Translations under genes and position numbers: made by a program
Notes under the pieces: generated by a model
The model's input: only the letters and a program-made list of their open reading frames with translations
Told to the model about the DNA's origin: nothing
The model's database searches: none
In this document: in pieces, positions 58,058-64,000 of the stretch
Layout: every line of letters starts with the position of its first letter
Position numbering within the stretch: the stretch's first letter is position 1
Origin: Phallusia mammillata
Taxonomy: Eukaryota > Chordata > Ascidiacea > Phlebobranchia > Ascidiidae
Direction: 5' to 3'
Length of the DNA stretch: 64,000 bases
NCBI GenBank assembly: GCA_003260075.1
Contig: QLIY01000156.1
Coordinates: forward strand, 78,757 to 142,756

Positions 58058-60107
58058 CTTGATTGTTAGTGTTTTCCTTATTCACCTCTGATGGTTTATA
58101 TTTAATTTTAGACAAATGACATTTTTCAATCTAACAATATGGTTTATTCTCGATGTGGAAAGAAATCAATTAGTTGTGACGTTAGGCACTGCAGACTGCA
58201 CTATAGTCTTTGCTGTGCTGTTGTTTTCTAAAAAATAGTTGCACCGCATACGCATACTTTTACGACAAACATGCACATGTTTCTGGTCTGGTTTTGAACA
58301 CACGATAAAATTGCTACTTTTTGTCAGACTCTAACCACTCTACGCATACAAATTTGATTTCCAATGTTGTTGCAGGAAAGTCGCTAACCCGCAATATTGC
58401 TTTGCAGCTGCGCATCTTTACCGCACTCAAGCAGTGGACAGATGCGGCCTGCAAACCAAGTGATGTAATGGTATTAGCCATACGTTACGCGACGATGCAC
58501 ACGCCCCCTTTGCGAGAACGCTTTCCGCCGGAGCTGTAAATCTCACCGGTGAAAAGGTGACACGGGAGCGTACACGATGTTTGTTTAATCATTGTAGCTT
58601 CACGGAAGTTGAACGTTAATCATGTGCTTGGTGATCACACGTTTTCGGTGTTTAGGCTACTACGCCTATTTCCAATCACAAGGTTTTGGCTACTCCCTTT
58701 ATCTTAAATCTATCAGCTGTCGTTGGTTTGTCGATTGGATTGTTTTGCAACATAATTTCAAGCTCCTGATGTGCCATTACCCCAAATTCGATAATTGTAG
58801 ATTTATTTGTGCTTCAGTCATGCTTTTTTTGCAAAAAAAACTACTGTAGTAAGATATTGACTTGTCCGTAAGGGGATTTTACTAAGGTTAGCAGGACTAT
58901 AGGTAGCCCATATAGCCAAAAAACTTACTTTATAAAGCTCGGGTCTAAATACTAGTGAGAATAATATATACATAACTAGGTATAAAGACAGCCTAATACC
59001 GAGGACGAATATATGCCCTTCGAGGCAACTTTAGATGGGTTTTACCAATTTACATTGAGACAATAGCACCGTTTACCGAATTAGCTTGATCCTGGAGGCC
59101 ACATCAACGTTGAAGATCGTTGCAACATTTTCAAGTAGGGTAGGCTATACATCATCGTTCATTTCACAAAAACTGGTACAATGATAATGAATATGTTGTT
59201 GCTTTTCACCCAACACTAACCTAATTATCTAACATTCGGTGACTAAAAAACAGACCAAATGCATTTTTAGTCCGAAAGATGTTCAATAAACGTTGCAGTC
59301 AATCAAGACAGCATTGCTAAACAAAAGTTTAAATTGATCAATGGTTTTTATTTGGCAATAGAAAATGGATGCTTAGTACAGAAGTGGCACAGCCCACTGC
59401 AACAGTAATCAGAAACATGTACAAAATGTATTTATAGGCCTATATGAAATGCAATCACAAGCCCGAACGAAGGTGAACACTGGCAAAGCATAAATTAGGC
59501 AAGAGTATTTCAATGAAAAATTAGGAAACGCAAAACAATACAAATTAAGAAAGGTCTTTCGACAATAGTTCCGTAGCAATATGTATGCAAGACTGAAACC
59601 AATCATACCACTGCATTTGAAAATATACAAATTAAATCAAAAACGTTTCGTTTCGAGAAGAGGAACATTTTGCAAATCAAGGCAAGCACAACATAATTTA
59701 AAAACAAAGAAAAATTGCACAGAAAAATAAATTTATACGTTGCAACGCGCTTACTGCGTAATTATATCACAAAGTACTCGACCGAAAGCAAAATATGCGT
59801 AATGCACTCCTGTAAAGATAGATATACATCTTGCAACCAGTGAATCACAAAACGTAACTATTTTTAACAATATACATCAAGAAACGGTACTAGTTGTTAT
59901 TGCATGAACAGTGTCGGCAAGGATTGATACAACGAAGACTTAGGTCTTTGCTAACGAGTGCGTAAATCAAAGTGTACACATATTGCACAAATCGGTGGGG
60001 TCAGAGGCGCCACGACCAAACTGCAAGGGTCGCGCTGCAATTAATCCGGACCTGCGCCGCCGAAGCCTGAAGATACAGTGCAAAGAACAAGAAAGGCCAA
60101 GAGAATT
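58058..60107. other. Region between VPS13 start and Disabled-like stop
   Basis: Next to 58057 is the 5' flank of the VPS13-like gene (minus). 60107 and leftward is the 3' UTR of the Disabled-like gene (minus), likely reaching to about 59300, where AT content is high. Plus-strand frames at 58321-58539 and 58622-58849 have no recognisable domain. No RNA gene or repeat was seen. Confidence 0.5.
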
Positions 60108-63100
60108 CTATCCAAAAAGCGAATCCGACATGCTGCTTTGTTGTGGTGGTGGCTGCTGTTGCTGTAATGCAAATGTATGAAATAAATGTTTACACACTAA
60201 AGTCGTCGCTGTATGAATAATGCACGTTCGCAATGTCTCATAGTCATGTTATTTAATATGCCTTTTCAATGTATTATTCATGCTATACGGCACGAAGCAA
60301 AATAGTCAGCAACAAGTATATTTCCTTACCGGGCTCGCAAAATTAAAGGGTTGGTCGAAACTTGATCCCCCAACGCTACCGAACATCGCAAAGGGGTCTT
60401 CAGCGCCGCTGCCACTGCCGCTGTTTGCTCCATTCGCTGGTGTTCCGCCGAAAGCATCCTGGCTCATAGATCGAGGAGCTGGACTCGGTGCTGCGGGCTT
60501 TGAAGCTGCGTTATTGTTGGCATCGTCCAATGGGACACCTCCTACCGACTGCATCATGTAGTTTTCGAAATTAGCCGACACTGAATCGCCACCACCACCA
60601 GAACGCGGCGGAGGCGTCGGTTTTGCCATTTGAAAGTTCTTAAACATGTCTTTCTTATTTGTCGGGGCAGACCCACCGCCAAGGCCGGGAACAAGGCTGG
60701 CGAACGGGTCGGTCTTCTTCTTCTCTTCTTCTGTACCGTTTTGCTGAACAGGATTGTTGGAAACTGGTGCCAGCAGGCCGCTAGTTGGACTCAACGCGTC
60801 GCCAAACGGATTTTGAGCCGCACCAGTTTGCGCAGCTACTGGGGCTGGTGGACGCATGGCTCCAGGACGGGCTGGGACAGCAGGACTAGGACCAGATGGG
60901 AATGCAACACCTAATGACGGTTGGGATACTGGATAACCCTGACCAAAGGGGTTTTGTTGGGGCATATTGGGTCGTGCGCCATAAGCACCTCCCATGCCTG
61001 GAACGGAGGGTTGTTGGTACATTGCTTGTTGTGGCTGGCCTTGTTGGCCATAATAGCCACCCATAGCTTGGCCGGGCATACCTTGAGGCACCTGGGCACC
61101 TACTATAAAAACAGCAGAGTTGCTATTTTTTCTGTGGTAAAATGTTGTCATATAAAATAGAAGCCCCATTTACCGTTGAACGAAGCAATAATTTGATCTT
61201 TGGTTAACTTTCCACCAGGAACGGGTGCTGGTTGTTCTGCAGGCATGCTGAATGCATTGCTCAACTGATCAGAATACGACGAATTTTTCGTCATTCCACC
61301 ATCAGCTGGCTCGCTCTGTCAAGCAATTTTCATGTTTAAGTCAGTGTATCAGTAATTGGTATTTAATACATTAAGTGAAATACAAAAGGAGATTAAAAGC
61401 CAAATATAAAAAAATGAGTAAAAACACAACACATTCAAACAAAATAAAAACATAGTTTCATGCTGTAAGTAAAACAAAAGACATGCAGTAAACAAACTAA
61501 CAAAAGTTTCAAGCAAAAAGGGACAACATAGAAGTGTTTAGTATAAGTAATGGTGCAGCAGTAACTGTATGAAGTGCTGGATGAAACCAATTCAAACCAG
61601 TTACCGGACTGCTACTACTGCCAGCTAGGTAACCATCAGGGTCAGAACGATTGGATGCAAAACTGTATGAGCTGCTTGAGCTATTATCATCAGCATTGCC
61701 TAATTGCATTTTTTCAACTTTGCGTTGGGCTCTATTTCGTTTCACTACCCGTGGAGGCTGCTTAAGTTTTGGTATGTTGCATCCCTTGTTCTTTATGTCC
61801 TAGAAATGGAAGTACTGCATATTGAAATGTATTTTTACCTTTAAATCAAGTGGTCAATGTGTATGGCAACAGGTGTGATTTTGGGTCACTGCTGTTTTAG
61901 TTAATACAAAAAGCTGGTAGATGAAACATAAGCAATCAACTGTTGTCAAAAGAATCTCAGAAATGCAACATAAAAGTTAGTCCATGCGAAGATGCACATG
62001 CCAAGCTAGCAGCACATGGTAAACCTTTGCTTCTGAATCACTGGAGTTCATTGAAGAGGAGCTCATAGAGGAAAGTACTTGAAGGTTTGCAGACACCTCG
62101 TCAGCTCGTAGGTTTGAATCATGTGATTTTGGTGGATTACGACTTGGAATAGGTGGACATAAGTTAGTGTCTGGCCAGAATGTGTTTTCAATTGGAGGTA
62201 AATCTGGAGGTTTGCAATCTGGTGGCCCAGATAACTCTTCCCCATCGCTTGACGTTTCACTATGTCCTTCATAAGTATCATTTGGTGTCTCAGATACAAT
62301 GCATGGTGGAAGAGGAGGGGGTGGAATTGCAGGCGGAAGAGTGATTTCTTCATCATTGGACACAATTACTCGCTTTGGAAGTCGTGGTGGCAATGGTGGT
62401 GGTGGAGGAGGTATCTTAATTTCTGGTGCTTCCGCTGGTGATTCTGAATCTGAGGAGTTTGAATCAGAACTGGAATGTTGTGATGAGTGCAGATCATCTA
62501 ATGAAGATGTCACATGCAGCACAGGTGACTCCTGAGTTGAGTGCTCACTGAGGGCTGTATCAGTAACATTAAATGGGGAATCACTGTTTTGGGAAAATAA
62601 TTCAGGAGAGTCCGGCCTTGGCATTTGATCAATTGGTTTTGATTCTTCCGCCACATTGGAGTTACTTTTTGTTTCTGTACAATCATTGTCAGAGAGCATG
62701 TTTCCGAACATCTCTTCAACATTGTTAAAAGGGTCTTTAAAAGGATCATCCAACATAATGTCCCCAAATGGATCACAGTTTTCAAAAATATCTGTTTTGG
62801 TAGATTTAGATTCCTCTGAAATAGTTTTTGTAGCCCCAGAATCAGGATAAAACGAGTCATTGAAACAGTCACCTGTACTGGAAAATTGAACATCATGCGC
62901 TTCAGGTTCAGAAGATGTCCACGCACTATCAGTTTTTTTACTGGTTTGATCATCAGTAACAGATTTTGTGTCTTCTGCATTTGGCATTTCATCAAACTTT
63001 GCCCAGGATTCTGCGCTTAAACTATTGGCATCATCATTGTCATCTGGCACAGTAGACAAGGCCTTTCGACTGGAGGTAGAAGTGTTGGAGTCAATTGAAG

Positions 63101-64000
63101 ACATTGAACTTTGTTTTTGCAAACCCGCCTGTTTGGATTTAAACATGGGCGGATTGTGAGAGTCTTTGTTTGCAACACGCAATGACATACTGGATTGTGC
63201 CCGGGGTCTTGCACGGGCATGCGCGAGTGGAGGTGGAACTCTTTCATTTGTTCGCATGTCGTTTTTCGTTGTATCCGGTGCTGATGATATCGATGCAGAA
63301 GAATAACCTCTGCTTAGCTTCGAAACTGGATTTCTTTCACTGCTGGTAGTGGAAGAACTGCTTGAAGTCCTCTGTAGTCTACTGGATGGGGTTTGTGTAT
63401 TTGGTGCTACTGGAGAGTGTGCTGTGTTTTCCGACAGAATTGCACCACTTGATGCACTCTTTTGTGAGTTTAGGTGTTTGTGTTTTCGCTTTAATGAATT
63501 TTTGTTTTTGTCAGATTTTGATGAGAAAAACAAGTTCGTTATCGACAAGGATTTCCGTGGGGTTGACGTTTTACTGTTGGTGCTCGATATTGAAGACATA
63601 GAATCTGACACATTTTCAGATGTGTCTACACTATTTTCTACAGGTTTGTGTTTTTCTTCAGGCGTATCCAAAGATTTCTGATCTTCAAGTGTCTCTGAAC
63701 TGGCCTTGAAACCTGTAGCAACCATGACTTCTTCAAAAAATGAAGAATCATGATTTGAGTCTGTTTTTTCATCATGTTGCTTATCATGAGTTTTATGATC
63801 CAAAGTAAGGTCACCCCTACCTACGCTGTTGGATTTTGTCAGAATCTTTCCTGTTGGAGGTTTTTCATTTGTATTATTGTTACCAGATTGTCCACTCATT
63901 GAGCCATGGCGTTTTTTCTTGTCTGACTTGAAGCTTGGCCAGTGGTGGCTGCCACTGTGTCCATGCCAGGATGTGGCACTTTTGCCACTGAGAGTCCTGT
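60108..64000 (-). CDS. DAB2: Disabled (DAB1/DAB2)-type endocytic adaptor, C-terminal part (runs off right edge)
   Basis: Minus-strand exons 62025->64000, 61605-61799, 61174-61315, 60330-61099 and 60108-60161 join in phase and end SMSDSLFG-stop; about 1,040 residues are visible. The block KKDMFKNFQMAKPTPPPR followed by SANFENYMMQSVGGVP (about 60560-60660) matches the conserved KEMFKDFQ...ASYFNSKVGIP segment of vertebrate DAB2. Clathrin/AP-2 and EH ligands are abundant: CDPFGD, DDPFKDPFN, TDPFAS, EDPFAM, two NPFG, plus proline-rich SH3 ligands (PPPPLPPRLPKR). Disabled proteins link NPxY-containing receptors (through an N-terminal PTB domain) to clathrin coats. The PTB domain is not in this window, so the assignment rests on the C-terminal segment and motif content. 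The protein is longer and more serine-rich than vertebrate DAB2. Confidence 0.7.

Noticed and set aside
58321-58539. 72-aa plus-strand frame upstream of VPS13
   Set aside because: No domain; lies in the likely promoter region, and no splice partners were seen.
63349-63681. 110-aa plus-strand frame
   Set aside because: Antisense of the serine-rich Disabled-like exon.

Overview
The window looks like nuclear DNA from an AT-rich, compact invertebrate chordate genome, most likely a tunicate of the Ciona type. Reasons: many short GT-AG introns with T-rich acceptors, a single gene of the VPS13A/C type, animal-specific families (PDE2A, ZAR1, NWD2, Disabled), and several small hAT-type elements in introns. 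The species assignment is inference; the gene families are read directly from exon translations.

Layout. (1) Positions 1-420 hold tandem repeats of about 83 bp. (2) About 985-11036 (+): a PDE2A-type cyclic nucleotide phosphodiesterase with two GAF domains and a complete catalytic domain. (3) 12311-14469 (-): an eight-exon zygote-arrest (ZAR1)-like gene of 298 codons, most of whose exons are too short to stand out as open frames; it converges with PDE2A. (4) About 16720-25672 (+): a NACHT and WD-repeat protein of the NWD2 type, head-to-head with the ZAR1-like gene. (5) 27393-58057 (-): a full-length VPS13A/C-type bridge-like lipid transfer protein spread over about 30 kb, convergent with NWD2. 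(6) 60108 to past the right edge (-): the C-terminal part of a Disabled (DAB1/DAB2)-type endocytic adaptor, whose PTB domain would lie outside the window. The genes do not form one pathway. VPS13 (lipid transfer at contact sites) and Disabled (clathrin adaptor) are membrane-traffic genes, PDE2A is cGMP/cAMP signalling, and ZAR1 is a maternal mRNA-binding factor.

The most unusual signal is not a gene. There are 26 runs of ten or more C on the + strand and no comparable run of G. Most are exactly ten C long, and nearly all lie between two near-identical direct copies of 33-370 bp of local sequence that differ at allele-like levels. In one place a second copy of NWD2 exons lacks about 85 bp exactly where 19 C stand; in another the order of blocks is A-B-A'-B'. 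The simplest reading is that these runs are disguised assembly gaps (ten being a minimum gap size for overlapping, probably allelic, contig ends). A real polar duplication process that leaves poly-C is the alternative to exclude. Several coding exons are affected, so exon counts here should be read with care.

Mobile DNA: five short elements have terminal inverted repeats and 8-bp target duplications (hAT-like MITEs). There is also a tRNA-like SINE fragment, a ~130-bp satellite (48.96-49.6 kb) and one large inverted repeat.
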